Part shown: positions 57,801-64,000 of the stretch, piece by piece
How the letters are laid out: each line of letters starts with the position of its first letter
How positions within the stretch are numbered: the first letter of the stretch is position 1
From: Streptomyces dioscori
GTDB taxonomy: Bacteria; Actinomycetota; Actinomycetes; Streptomycetales; Streptomycetaceae
Direction of reading: 5' to 3'
DNA: 64,000 nt
Assembly: GCF_003024195.1 (NCBI RefSeq)
Contig: NZ_KZ679061.1
Span: forward strand, 31,851 to 95,850
Made by a program: the position numbers and the translations under genes
The notes under the pieces: generated by a model
Told to the model about the DNA's origin: nothing
Databases searched by the model: none
The model's input: only the letters and a program-made list of their open reading frames with translations

Positions 57801-60800
57801 ACGGCGGCTCGCCGCCCGGCTCCACGGTCTTCTTCGCCAGCAGCGCGCCGCGCTTCTTGACCGTGAAGACCGCGGTGCCGGAGGTTCCCTCGACGCGTGG
57901 AGTGACGGTGAACGTGCCGCCGGGGGCGGTGTACACGCGCTGCGCCTCTCCGCCGGTCGCGTAGGTGTCGATGTCGTAGGGCGGGCTGAACCTCGATTCT
58001 CCTTCCGCGCCCGAGGTGTACTCGGCCTGCGGCGCCCATTCCAGTCGGGTGACGTCGACCGGCGAGTCCGTCCTGATCCGCCAGGACAGTTTCTGTCCCT
58101 TTGTGACCTGGACCGACGTGTCGATACCGAAAGTGCCGGTCTCCGCGGCGTCGATGGTCCGCTCGACCACGGGGTCACCGTCCCGGGTGACCTGGACGGT
58201 GATGTCGTCGGTGGTCGCCGCCGTCTTCTTCAGGTCGCCGGTCAGGCGCAGGGTGCCGGCCGTCGGCACGTCGACGCTTCCGGCGCGCCCGGCGAGGGTG
58301 AAGTCCTCGGACGCCTTGTAGGAGTGCAGGGGCAGGCCGTTGGCATCGCTCGCCTCGAACCCGGTGTACGTGATCGCCGGGTTCCAGGCGACCTGGTCGG
58401 CGGAACCGTCGAAGACCGAGCCGACCCGGAAGTACAGCTGGTCGCCCCGCTCCACCTCGATGGCGTCGACGCCCTCGGGGGTGCGCGGCGCGTAGTCGTC
58501 CTCCTGGACGCGGGCCGACCACAGCTCCCGGTCCTCGTGCTGCACGGCGACCCGGACGCCGTCGGGTTCGGCGAACTCGGGCAGCGGGCCGTCGACCTCG
58601 TCCAGGGTTACGGTGCCGGTGACGGCCACGGTCCCGTCGTACGGGGCGGTCCACCGGCGCACCGAGTCCACCAGCGGGAAGGAGGCGATACGGCGTTCCC
58701 GTTCGGCGGTCAGGTCGGGAAGGGCTCCCGCCACGTCGGCGGCGCCCGTACCGATCGGCGCGGGGGTGTCGGCGGCGGACCCGTAGGTCACCTCGCCGTT
58801 CGTGCCGACCCGGCCGAACAGCACGGCGGAGCCGTTGACGAGGTCCACCACACCGTCGGCGTTGGCGTCGGCGAAGTACCGCTGGGTGGTCGAGACGGTG
58901 CTGACGTGGTCGAGTTGCTGGGCGCCCGCCAGATAGCTCTCGATACCGGCGGTGCGGCTGCTGGAGGACTCGCGGAAGATGCCCGGCAGGTTGTGCAGGG
59001 GGGTCGTGGTCCCGGCGAACTTCGGCTCTCCGCCGGGGCGGGAGAGGTTCTTGCGGAAGACATGACCGTCGCCGCGCTCGAAGACCTTGTCCGGGAGGCT
59101 GTCGCCGTCGACGTCCACCAGGGCCAGCAGCCCCTCGTCGGTGGACCGGTTGTAGCCCGCCTTGACCCCCGCGGAGCCGCTCTTGCGGGGGTTCGTGCCG
59201 AAGCCGACGTACAGGTGGCCGCCCGCGCCGGTGGAGGTGTTGCCGTTGAGGGCTCCGGCCTCGCCCGCGCCCGAACGCACGCCGTCGACCCGGCCGTTGC
59301 GCACGTTGTCGTCCGGCGAGGACCAGTCGACCTTCGCGAACGCGTCGTACACGCCGTCGGCGTCGCGGATGTCGTCGTAGTAGGAGAACTCGTGCTCGTT
59401 GAACACCTTGCCCGCCGCGTCGAGCTGTGCGACCGACTTCAGCAGTGTCTTGTGGAACGCGCCTTCGCGGTAGGCGAGTTCGTAACCGCGGACGAACTCG
59501 TCGCGGTAGCGCACCTCGACGCGGCGCAGCAGGTCCGCGGTCACCCGCTTGAAGCCGCCGCGCGCGTCGATGGAGACATCCGGGCGGCGCGTCTCGTCCA
59601 GCTCGCGGTCACGGACGAAGGTCACCGTGTAGGGGCCGTCGGTGTCCCCGCGCCCGGTGTAGGCGATCTTCTTCACGTACAGTTCGCGGCCGGCGACCGT
59701 ACCGCCCGTCACGCCCGCGTCCTCGACCGATGTGTAGCTGTAGCGCACCGTGTTGCCGTGCGGGTCGCGCACCTCGCGCAGCGCCCACGAGAAGATGCTG
59801 CCCTCGTCGTCGGTGAGCACGGCTCCCTCACCGCCGTAGACGGAGCGGATCCCGGACTTGTCGGTCACCTCCCAGCCGTACGACTTCGGTGAGTCGCCGG
59901 TGCGGACGATGCGGGCGAAGCCGCCCTCGACCCGGGTGTGGAAGACCCTGTCGCCCTCGCTACGGGGCCGCGGTGCGGTGCGGTGTGCGATCGGGGTGAG
60001 CTGTTCGCCACCCAGTACGTACGTCTCGGTCTCCTTCGCCGCGTCGTAGCGCGGCACACCCCAGCGGGTTTCGACGGAGACCGACGGTGTCGTGAGTTCC
60101 CAGCCGCTGCCCAGCCAGCTGTCGGTGCCGGCCGAGGAGTAGCCGACGGAGAGCGAAGGAGTGAGCCCGGCCCGTCCCGCCGGAAGCTCCAGCGGGTACG
60201 AGAGCCGGGCGTCGCCCTGGTTGTTGGCGGCCGGGGCGGCGATCTGGTTGATGCCGGAGCCGGGGTCGGCGGCCTGGATGCCCTTGATCCGGTTGGGGTC
60301 GTGGCTGACCTGTTCGGGGCCCTCGGGGGCGACGACGGTGGCGTTCACCATGTCGGTGAAGTGATCGGTGAGCGAGACGACGACGTGCAGGTCCTGGTCG
60401 ACCCTGACCCGCTCCAGCGGCTGCCAGCAGTCGGCCGCCTCGTCGAAGTAGAACGTCCGCACATCCTCGGGCGTGAGCCCCGCCGTCTTCACCGCGTCGG
60501 GGTCGTACGGGAGTGTCACCGTGACATCGGTGTCGAAGGTGTGCGGGGTCGGCGTGAACCGGAAACCGCTCGGGCCCTCGGTCACGTTGTCCATGCCGGA
60601 GCCGAGGCTCGGCATGCTGCTCTCGGTCAGCGGCTGGACACCGATCTCCGTCGGCCGGTCCACCGCCTCCGGCGCCAGCGCCACTTCGGCGCCGTCGCGC
60701 GCGACGCTCTTGATCACCCCGGCGCCCGGGACGACCCACTCCTTGGTCACCGGGGCGGATTCCGCGGCGATCGGCCCCTTCGCCGACGCCTCCGACCCCG

Positions 60801-60945
60801 GTACGCAGCCGCCCAGGGGCTGCACATTCGCCGCGGGTACTGGTTCGCCGGCCCGCCACACGCTGCCGGACAGCAGCGACACGAGCAGGGCGAACCCCAG
60901 TAACAGCGGAAGAAAACGTCTACGTCCCCACACCCGACCGGCCAT
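51841..60945 (-). CDS. SpvB/RHS polymorphic toxin with Hint domain and deaminase-like tip
   Basis: 3034 residues. A membrane/signal segment (RRRFLPLLLGFALLVSLLSG) is at the N-terminus. SpvB-type region near 230-310 (LELPAGRAGLTPSLSVGYSS). FG-GAP/calcium-type repeats (DVDGDSLPDKVF near 612, DLNGDGYPDVVG near 1240, DINGDSLPDRVY near 1342, DVNGDGRADRVL and DIDGDGFADHLA). RHS/YD repeats to about 2600, ending in YGFTGKELDKETGYTYHGDR and the SGLWQSADPE core motif. A Hint autoprocessing domain near 2745-2900 begins CPVNSFVPGTEVELADG and ends VLVHNTNC. The tip (about 2900-3034) has GGCGLLDCLTKTLDAGIDP and GPCDSCKPLVEHF, a YwqJ-deaminase-like C...PCxxC pattern. A SUKH immunity gene follows. Confidence 0.92.
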   Translation of the reverse strand: MAGRVWGRRRFLPLLLGFALLVSLLSGSVWRAGEPVPAANVQPLGGCVPGSEASAKGPIAAESAPVTKEWVVPGAGVIKSVARDGAEVALAPEAVDRPTEIGVQPLTESSMPSLGSGMDNVTEGPSGFRFTPTPHTFDTDVTVTLPYDPDAVKTAGLTPEDVRTFYFDEAADCWQPLERVRVDQDLHVVVSLTDHFTDMVNATVVAPEGPEQVSHDPNRIKGIQAADPGSGINQIAAPAANNQGDARLSYPLELPAGRAGLTPSLSVGYSSAGTDSWLGSGWELTTPSVSVETRWGVPRYDAAKETETYVLGGEQLTPIAHRTAPRPRSEGDRVFHTRVEGGFARIVRTGDSPKSYGWEVTDKSGIRSVYGGEGAVLTDDEGSIFSWALREVRDPHGNTVRYSYTSVEDAGVTGGTVAGRELYVKKIAYTGRGDTDGPYTVTFVRDRELDETRRPDVSIDARGGFKRVTADLLRRVEVRYRDEFVRGYELAYREGAFHKTLLKSVAQLDAAGKVFNEHEFSYYDDIRDADGVYDAFAKVDWSSPDDNVRNGRVDGVRSGAGEAGALNGNTSTGAGGHLYVGFGTNPRKSGSAGVKAGYNRSTDEGLLALVDVDGDSLPDKVFERGDGHVFRKNLSRPGGEPKFAGTTTPLHNLPGIFRESSSSRTAGIESYLAGAQQLDHVSTVSTTQRYFADANADGVVDLVNGSAVLFGRVGTNGEVTYGSAADTPAPIGTGAADVAGALPDLTAERERRIASFPLVDSVRRWTAPYDGTVAVTGTVTLDEVDGPLPEFAEPDGVRVAVQHEDRELWSARVQEDDYAPRTPEGVDAIEVERGDQLYFRVGSVFDGSADQVAWNPAITYTGFEASDANGLPLHSYKASEDFTLAGRAGSVDVPTAGTLRLTGDLKKTAATTDDITVQVTRDGDPVVERTIDAAETGTFGIDTSVQVTKGQKLSWRIRTDSPVDVTRLEWAPQAEYTSGAEGESRFSPPYDIDTYATGGEAQRVYTAPGGTFTVTPRVEGTSGTAVFTVKKRGALLAKKTVEPGGEPPSVQVEADAGEALYFDVTGSGVTGAEVVVGDDTVAATVHTRVAEGAFARPYRGWSAVGYNGKGDRAGQPIEQDLLSGESIPSGLPDDVDPDRDLEDFEKDPRITPPDVVPFTPDPERGRWASGDVWVAAGRVAGSRYGGQTIGLPTAGSLASVQAVPRISESEQISLTGSLGGGVGGSIARGTSQSVLDYLDLNGDGYPDVVGAGGVQYTDPTGVLGATRGDVPGGAVRESENVTGNANAGSAARTITTGRGHAAPPASGTANTATSGNDMPPLGVGGNLGTGKSDGRFDLLDINGDSLPDRVYEDGRAALNLGYRFAAAEPWPGGKINEGTSSSSGLNIGFETDFYGFGGGASFDQTSTSTKNSLVDVNGDGRADRVLAGEPIRVALNTGSGFAAPVPFNGSLDGINEDSNARLGGGAYFTVSFCALFVTGCVITNPGANVSTGASRAEQMLRDIDGDGFADHLASTKDSELTVAANRTGRTNLLKSVARPLGSRIDLDYTRDGNTYDQPGTRWLLSGAKVHDNLPGDGPDTQSLAFTYRDGVYDRLEREFRGYGTVATHQDGQRTATTEYETGSHYTRGLVGRQTVADSSGALFTETLNTYTLLDVATGEPSGGGSTGATLFPQLRKTESRWYEGEAEPGKSTSSAISYDDLGNVVRTVDYGEPGALDDVETRTRYTECADAHIVGVARAVEVYGGGKRMRSRESEVDCATGDVTCHTARLADGTGAVTDLEYYDTGILKAVRQPENHRGERFRLEYEYDGPTGSYVTRTKDSFGYRSTAEYDLRFGVQTESTDINDQKVSSTYDQVGRVTSVTGPHDRKADRPTIAFEYSPGAEVPFAVTRHLDRDANGRVKDDTIDTVTFVDGLGRVVQTKKDAEVAGKDVMTVSGRTVYDALGRAVKQYYPVTEPKGDANTAYNTAVDTVRPTTVTYDVMDRPLRTELPDRTVTSLAYGFGKDRSGESRFETVATDAKENRTRAYLDVRQQKTAVREPGAKAADAPVWTSYGYDALGQLTKVGDDKNNTTKSEYDDFGRRTAVDSPDTGRTTTVYDPAGNVIRTITADLAKKHKAIEYKYDFNRLEEVKYPVFKDNDVRYTYGGPDAGHNAVGRVTKIEDAAGVVKREYGPLGEVVEETRTLPGPLHTTSVFTTGYRYDSFGRVLSLTYPDGEELAYTYDSGGQVTAATGTKKHYSYDYLKSLDYDKFGQRTRVELGNGTATTYTYGAEDRRLATLDSTLPKGDSFQNLTYTYDAVGNLTRQENAAEPATNSSEPGGPTVQSYEYDNLYRLTKATGSYAVAKKTTDTYTMSTTYDTIHNITGKSQRHAIVLGDPDSGYEHVQKATTYTHGYAYKGASPHAPSRVGAESLSYDADGNQIDSESDTLGHPRRQQVWDEDNRLACVHELWKFETVDQEPSSCDKLPTVRFTYDADGERVVKDGAQTTLYPNQNYTARGLQEFKHVFIGTTRIATKTAKPLGLYEKDQFYYHADQLGSTSFGTDDKGRITEHLDHFPSGEVWVDENRGADNPYGFTGKELDKETGYTYHGDRYYDARSGLWQSADPELGNYLGGTPNGGVYTPANLSSYAYGANNPLKFTDSSGGYLDLIIEAASIGVGVVSAVSNVREGNYWTAAGDAAGVMADVALAFVPGVPGGVGLTRQAATKGGDVVGAVATRVDDIRDAAKAGKGTAAKADELADASKAAPPSPCPVNSFVPGTEVELADGSAKPIEEVETGDLVLATDPETGRTEARPVTHLITGQGEKDLVKITLDVDGDNGDRTDSVTATDEHPFWVEDLGRWLDAEDLRSGMWVRTGAGTHVQITAVEPWTARHQQVHNLTVADLHTYYVRAGDTPVLVHNTNCGDGVVDTLRAEADKAADLSNSQRPQTIEALQPPGKETVVGYSDGGAGTRRVHEDLKKIIDPIPLDKRGNNHGGCGLLDCLTKTLDAGIDPTGADAGAVLGRSRGNKGFQKLIGPCDSCKPLVEHFKLNWKWE

Positions 60946-61208
60946 GATGCGGCCCGACCCTTCAGCAGCGGCTAATTCGGCAGGTTGCGCTGTTCCGGAA
61001 AGATCCGGTGGGTGTCACAGCGGGTACCACAGAGGGCTGTTCACGCACAGAAAACACACACCGAACACACGTGCACCACATAGTCGGGTCGGCGTGTACA
61101 CGTCACCAGCCGAAAACTCGCCGCCGTACCGGCGAGATTTGGCCATGGGGGCGGGGTCGGCCGCCGTTCAGAAGCGCGCCAGGACGCGCGACGGCGGCCG
61201 GATCACCG
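60946..61208. other. Toxin upstream region
   Basis: 263 bp between the toxin start and the TetR stop. It is relatively A/C-rich (GCACAGAAAACACACACCGA near 61035) with no recognised gene. It must carry the toxin promoter; none could be fixed. Confidence 0.4.
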
Positions 61209-61838
61209 TCAGGCCGCCGTCTCCCCCGTCACCCCCGGCACCTTCCCGCCCGTCGCCTCGATGACCTTCCGCAGGCCCGCGGTGAGTTCACCGGCGTCGG
61301 TCGCGGTCTCGGGGTCGAAGGTCCACTGGGCGATGAGCCCCATCATCAGGGTCATGTAGAACTTGCCCAGGGTGTCGACGTCGTCCTCGGACACGTCCTC
61401 CTCCTGGCCGCCCATCAGCATCGGAATGATGCCGCGCGCCCCTTCGCGCTGAGCCTTCGCGAGGTGGGCGCGCACCCCGGGCAGCTTGTCACCCATGGCC
61501 ACGATCTCCATGCTGAGATGCCAGGGCGAACCGGGTGTACGCATGGTCGCGATGACGTTCTTCCAGACCTCGTGGAACCGCTCCAGCGAACCCGGCTCGG
61601 AACCGGCCGCCCTCCGCTGCTCCTCCGCACCGTCGAAGTCGTCGGAGACCGTCTCGACGATGGAGATGTACGCCTCCGCGAGCAGCGTGTCCTTCGACCC
61701 GTAGTGGTAGCCGATGGACGCCAGATTCGTCCCCGACTCCTTGACGATGTCGCGCGCGGTCGTCCGGGCGAAGCCCTTTTCCAGCAGGCAGCGCTTGGCG
61801 CCTCGAAGCAGATCCTCACGGTGTCCCATGCCGGTCAC
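61209..61838 (-). CDS. TetR-family regulator of the adjacent MFS exporter
   Basis: A 209-residue TetR regulator. The start is GTG 61838 (four bases after GGAGG) or ATG 61829; the latter has a longer spacing, and I keep the former. Helix-turn-helix at about 20-60: GFARTTARDIVKESGTNLAS, then IGYHYGSKDTLLAEAYISIV. The ligand domain includes the WHLSMEIVAMGDKLP and EDVSEDDVDTLGKFYMTLMM helices. It is divergent from an MFS drug exporter, and the gap contains duplicated operator-like sites, so it very likely represses the exporter and itself and releases on binding a drug. Confidence 0.93.
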   Translation of the reverse strand: MTGMGHREDLLRGAKRCLLEKGFARTTARDIVKESGTNLASIGYHYGSKDTLLAEAYISIVETVSDDFDGAEEQRRAAGSEPGSLERFHEVWKNVIATMRTPGSPWHLSMEIVAMGDKLPGVRAHLAKAQREGARGIIPMLMGGQEEDVSEDDVDTLGKFYMTLMMGLIAQWTFDPETATDAGELTAGLRKVIEATGGKVPGVTGETAA

Positions 61839-61873
61839 CCTACCTCCGGGACAGACAACCGTCCCAGACGCAC

Positions 61874-61916
61874 GTTTTATACGAGCGTACTAGACACGTG
61901 TTTTATACGCCCGTAC
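61874..61916. promoter_or_regulatory. Duplicated operator for TetR/MFS pair
   Basis: Two nearly identical 17-bp blocks, GTTTTATACGAGCGTAC (61874-61890) and GTTTTATACGCCCGTAC (61900-61916), spaced 26 bp start to start. Each contains the inverted repeat TACG-N2-CGTA. They fill the divergent gap between tetR and the exporter and end 11 bp before the exporter ATG. Confidence 0.7.
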
Positions 61917-61926
61917 AGTCCTGGGC

Positions 61927-63495
61927 ATGACGAACCCACAGCACCCGACGAGCCCGGAAACCGATACCGCACCGCCTGGCGGACCCCGCGCCGGCCGCCG
62001 CGAATGGACCGCGCTCGGGGTCCTGATGCTGCCGCTGCTCCTGGTGTCCATGGACGTCTCCGTCCTCTACTTCGCGATTCCCCAGATCAGCGCGGACCTG
62101 GAGCCGAGCGGCACCCAGCAGCTGTGGATCTTCGACATGTACGCCTTCGTGCTCGCCGGCCTGCTGATGACCATGGGCTCGGTCGGTGACCGCGTCGGCC
62201 GACGCAAACTGCTCCTGATCGGCGCCGCGGCCTTCGGCGCCGCCTCGCTGGTCGCCGCGTACGCGAACAGCCCCGAGACACTGATCGCGGCCCGCGCGGT
62301 ACTCGGTATCGGCGGCGCGACCCTGATGCCGTCCACCCTGGCGATGATCCGCACCCTCTTCACGGACCCGGGCCAGCGCTCCAAGGCGATCGGCATGTGG
62401 TCCGCGGTGATGACGGGCGGTGTCGCACTCGGCTCGGTGATGAGCGGCGTCCTCGTCGAGCACTTCTGGTGGGGCTCGGTGTTCCTGGTGAACCTGCCCG
62501 CGATGGCGCTGCTGCTGGTCATCGGCCCGTTCCTGCTCCCGGAGTCCAGAAATCCGTCACCGGGCCGCTTCGACCTGCTGAGCGTGCCGCTGTCCATGGC
62601 CGCCGTCCTGCCGGTGATCTACGGCGTCAAGGAGATCCCTTCCGAGGGCTGGAACGTCCGTTACGTCGTCTCGGTGACCGTCGGCCTGCTCTTCGCCGCA
62701 CTGTTCGTCCACCGCCAGCGGACCGCCGAGTCACCGATGCTCCCGCCCGCGCTCTTCCGCGGCCAGGGCTTCACACCCGCCGTCTCACTGAACCTGCTGT
62801 CGTCGTTCGCCATGATGGGGTCGGCGTACTTCACCACGCAGTACCTCCAGTCCGTGCTCGGCAAGAGCTCCATGGAGGCCGCGCTGTGGGCCCTGCTGCC
62901 CACGCTGCTGGTCGGCGTCGCCGCTCCGGTCGCCGCGCAACTCGTCCAGCGGGGGGTGAACCGGGCGTACGTCGTCGCCGGCGGCTTCGTCCTCGCCGCC
63001 TGCGGCTACGGGATGCTCACGCTCGCCGGTACGGACTCGATGTGGCTGGTGCTCGCGGCGGCGGGCGTCATCGCCTCCGGCATCGTCACCGTGATGTCCC
63101 AGATGATGGACCTGGCGCTGGGCACCGTGCCGGCTCGGCAGGCGGGGACCGCGTCCTCGGTCCTGGAAACCGGGGCGGAGTTCGGGGGTGCGCTGGGGAT
63201 GGCGCTGCTGGGGTCGATCGGGACGGCGGTGTACCGGCACGAGATGCCGGCCTCCGCGCCGGCGGGGGCGCGCGAGACGCTGGGGGCGGCGCTTGCCGAG
63301 GCTCAGCGGTTGCCCTCGCGGGCGGGCGAGGCCCTGACAGCCGCGGCCCGCGAGGCCTTCACCAGCGGTATGCAGGCAGCGGCGGTCGCCGGCACGCTGC
63401 TTCTGCTGGGCGCGGCGGTCCTTGCGGCGGTAACCCTGCGCCAGGTGCCCGCACCCCGACCGCAGTCCCCCGAACGGGAAAAGGTCTGCGCCTGA
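61927..63495 (+). CDS. MFS multidrug exporter, DHA2 type
   Basis: A 522-residue proton-driven exporter of the 14-helix DHA2 group (QacA/SmvA-like). It begins MTNPQHPTSPETDTAPPGGP, with the first membrane helix at about residues 27-47 (WTALGVLMLPLLLVSMDVSV). The motif SVGDRVGRRKLLLIG lies between helices 2 and 3, and the DHA2 motif C appears near WSAVMTGGVALGSVMSGVL. FDLLSVPLSMAAVLPVIYG and LVQRGVNRAYVVAGGFVLAA mark later helices; a final helix precedes the charged end. It is divergent from the TetR gene and probably under its control. The substrate is likely a lipophilic cation or antibiotic. Confidence 0.94.
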   Translation: MTNPQHPTSPETDTAPPGGPRAGRREWTALGVLMLPLLLVSMDVSVLYFAIPQISADLEPSGTQQLWIFDMYAFVLAGLLMTMGSVGDRVGRRKLLLIGAAAFGAASLVAAYANSPETLIAARAVLGIGGATLMPSTLAMIRTLFTDPGQRSKAIGMWSAVMTGGVALGSVMSGVLVEHFWWGSVFLVNLPAMALLLVIGPFLLPESRNPSPGRFDLLSVPLSMAAVLPVIYGVKEIPSEGWNVRYVVSVTVGLLFAALFVHRQRTAESPMLPPALFRGQGFTPAVSLNLLSSFAMMGSAYFTTQYLQSVLGKSSMEAALWALLPTLLVGVAAPVAAQLVQRGVNRAYVVAGGFVLAACGYGMLTLAGTDSMWLVLAAAGVIASGIVTVMSQMMDLALGTVPARQAGTASSVLETGAEFGGALGMALLGSIGTAVYRHEMPASAPAGARETLGAALAEAQRLPSRAGEALTAAAREAFTSGMQAAAVAGTLLLLGAAVLAAVTLRQVPAPRPQSPEREKVCA

Positions 63496-63525
63496 AGGTT
63501 AGGCCCCCGAACCCCCGAAAAGATT

Positions 63526-63573
63526 GCGCAGTTCCCCGCGCCCCCAGGTACCTGGGGGCGCGGGGAACTGCGC
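63526..63573. repeat. Perfect 48-bp palindrome centred on GGTACC
   Basis: 24-bp arms without loop, left arm beginning GCGCAGTTCCCCGCGCCCCC, centre CAGGTACCTG. It lies between the convergent exporter and serA genes; a half-copy (AGGGGCGCGGGGAACTGCGC) follows at about 63605-63625. It could serve as a bidirectional terminator. Confidence 0.9.
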
Positions 63574-63664
63574 GAGCGGGAAAAGCCGGGCGCAGCCCGC
63601 TTTTCAGGGGCGCGGGGAACTGCGCGGCCAGCCCTCACCGGGGCCGCGGACGAACGGGGCGGGG

Positions 63665-64000
63665 TCAGACCAGGTTGACGGACCTGGCCTGCGTCGCGCC
63701 GATTTCCTCCGCCAGCTCCGTCAGGACCGGCTGCGGCACCGTGTCGTCCACCGTCAGGACAGCGAGAGCGTCACCGCCGACGTCCGCACGGGCGACCTGC
63801 ATACCGGCGATGTTGATCCCCGCCTCACCGAGGATCCGGCCGAGCGTGCCGACGACACCGGGACGGTCGGTGTAGTTGAGGACGACCATGTGGTCGGCGA
63901 GTGCCAGGTCCACGTCGTACTCGCCGACGGCGACGATCTTCTGGTGGTGCTTGGGGCCGGCGAGCGTGCCGGAGACCGAGACTTCCTGGCCGTCGCCGAG
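63665..64000 (-). CDS. serA: D-3-phosphoglycerate dehydrogenase, C-terminal part
   Basis: The last 111 codons of SerA, which commits 3-phosphoglycerate to serine synthesis. The gene continues past the window edge. The visible part covers the end of the intervening domain (VSVSGTLAGPKHHQKIVAVG) and the complete C-terminal ACT domain (DHMVVLNYTDRPGVVGTLGR, EAGINIAGMQVARADVGGDA, EEIGATQARSVNLV). The ACT domain is the serine-binding site in long-type actinobacterial and mycobacterial SerA. The stop is TGA at 63665-63667. The catalytic domain is outside the window. Confidence 0.93.
   Translation of the reverse strand, partial: LGDGQEVSVSGTLAGPKHHQKIVAVGEYDVDLALADHMVVLNYTDRPGVVGTLGRILGEAGINIAGMQVARADVGGDALAVLTVDDTVPQPVLTELAEEIGATQARSVNLV

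Overview
This window is high-GC (roughly 70%) DNA from a Streptomyces chromosome. The codon use, the many GTG/TTG starts, the two conservons, the family of intergenic palindromes and the gene order all point to the core region. From memory, the order matches the S. coelicolor block around SCO5556 (hupS) to SCO5515 (serA). No rRNA, CRISPR array, prophage or insertion sequence was seen.

Layout. 1-4014: hupS (cut by the window edge), a small hypothetical protein, leuD-leuC and the divergent IclR regulator ndgR with a candidate operator between them. 4179-4686: five tRNA genes (Glu, Gln, Glu, Glu, Gln), followed by a HAD hydrolase, gltX and an FAH-family hydrolase. 8021-8209: a tiny protein with a duplicated ANPRRT motif. 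8810-19478: two complete conservons in tandem (cvnA-B-C-D twice; sensor-like protein, Roadblock, DUF742, small GTPase). 19556-21791: an accessory patch with a RelE/ParE-type toxin and antitoxin, a small hypothetical protein and a divergent XRE/DUF5753-DUF397 pair. 21868-23712: acyl-CoA carboxylase epsilon and beta subunits. 23867-34222: mainly secreted enzymes (PL8 lyase, M15-like zinc peptidase, YceI, GNAT, trypsin, TPM-domain protein, GH3 glycosidase).

34541-46712: citramalate synthase with an attenuator-like leader, a secreted beta-propeller protein, an operon of fused ureAB, ureC, agmatine deiminase and TetR, then ilvE, leuB, a Tat-exported lipoprotein phosphatase and a 42-residue protein. 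47197-51346: proline catabolism (pruA, putB) with a divergent PucR-type regulator. 51389-60945: a 3034-residue SpvB/RHS/Hint polymorphic toxin with its SUKH-type immunity gene. 61209-63495: a TetR regulator and the MFS exporter it probably controls. The window ends in the ACT domain of serA.

Themes. Branched-chain amino acid synthesis is spread over leuCD, ndgR, cimA, ilvE and leuB. Glutamate and nitrogen metabolism recurs in gltX beside Glu/Gln tRNAs, pruA/putB, and the urease-like and agmatine deiminase operon. The most unusual items are the polymorphic toxin whose deaminase-like tip lacks the expected catalytic Glu, the divergent urease without maturation genes, the mini-ORF and terminator before cimA, the ANPRRT-repeat peptide beside the conservons, and perfect 48-50 bp palindromes centred on GGTACC. 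Intergenic stretches above 300 bp that hold no recognised gene are described as features.
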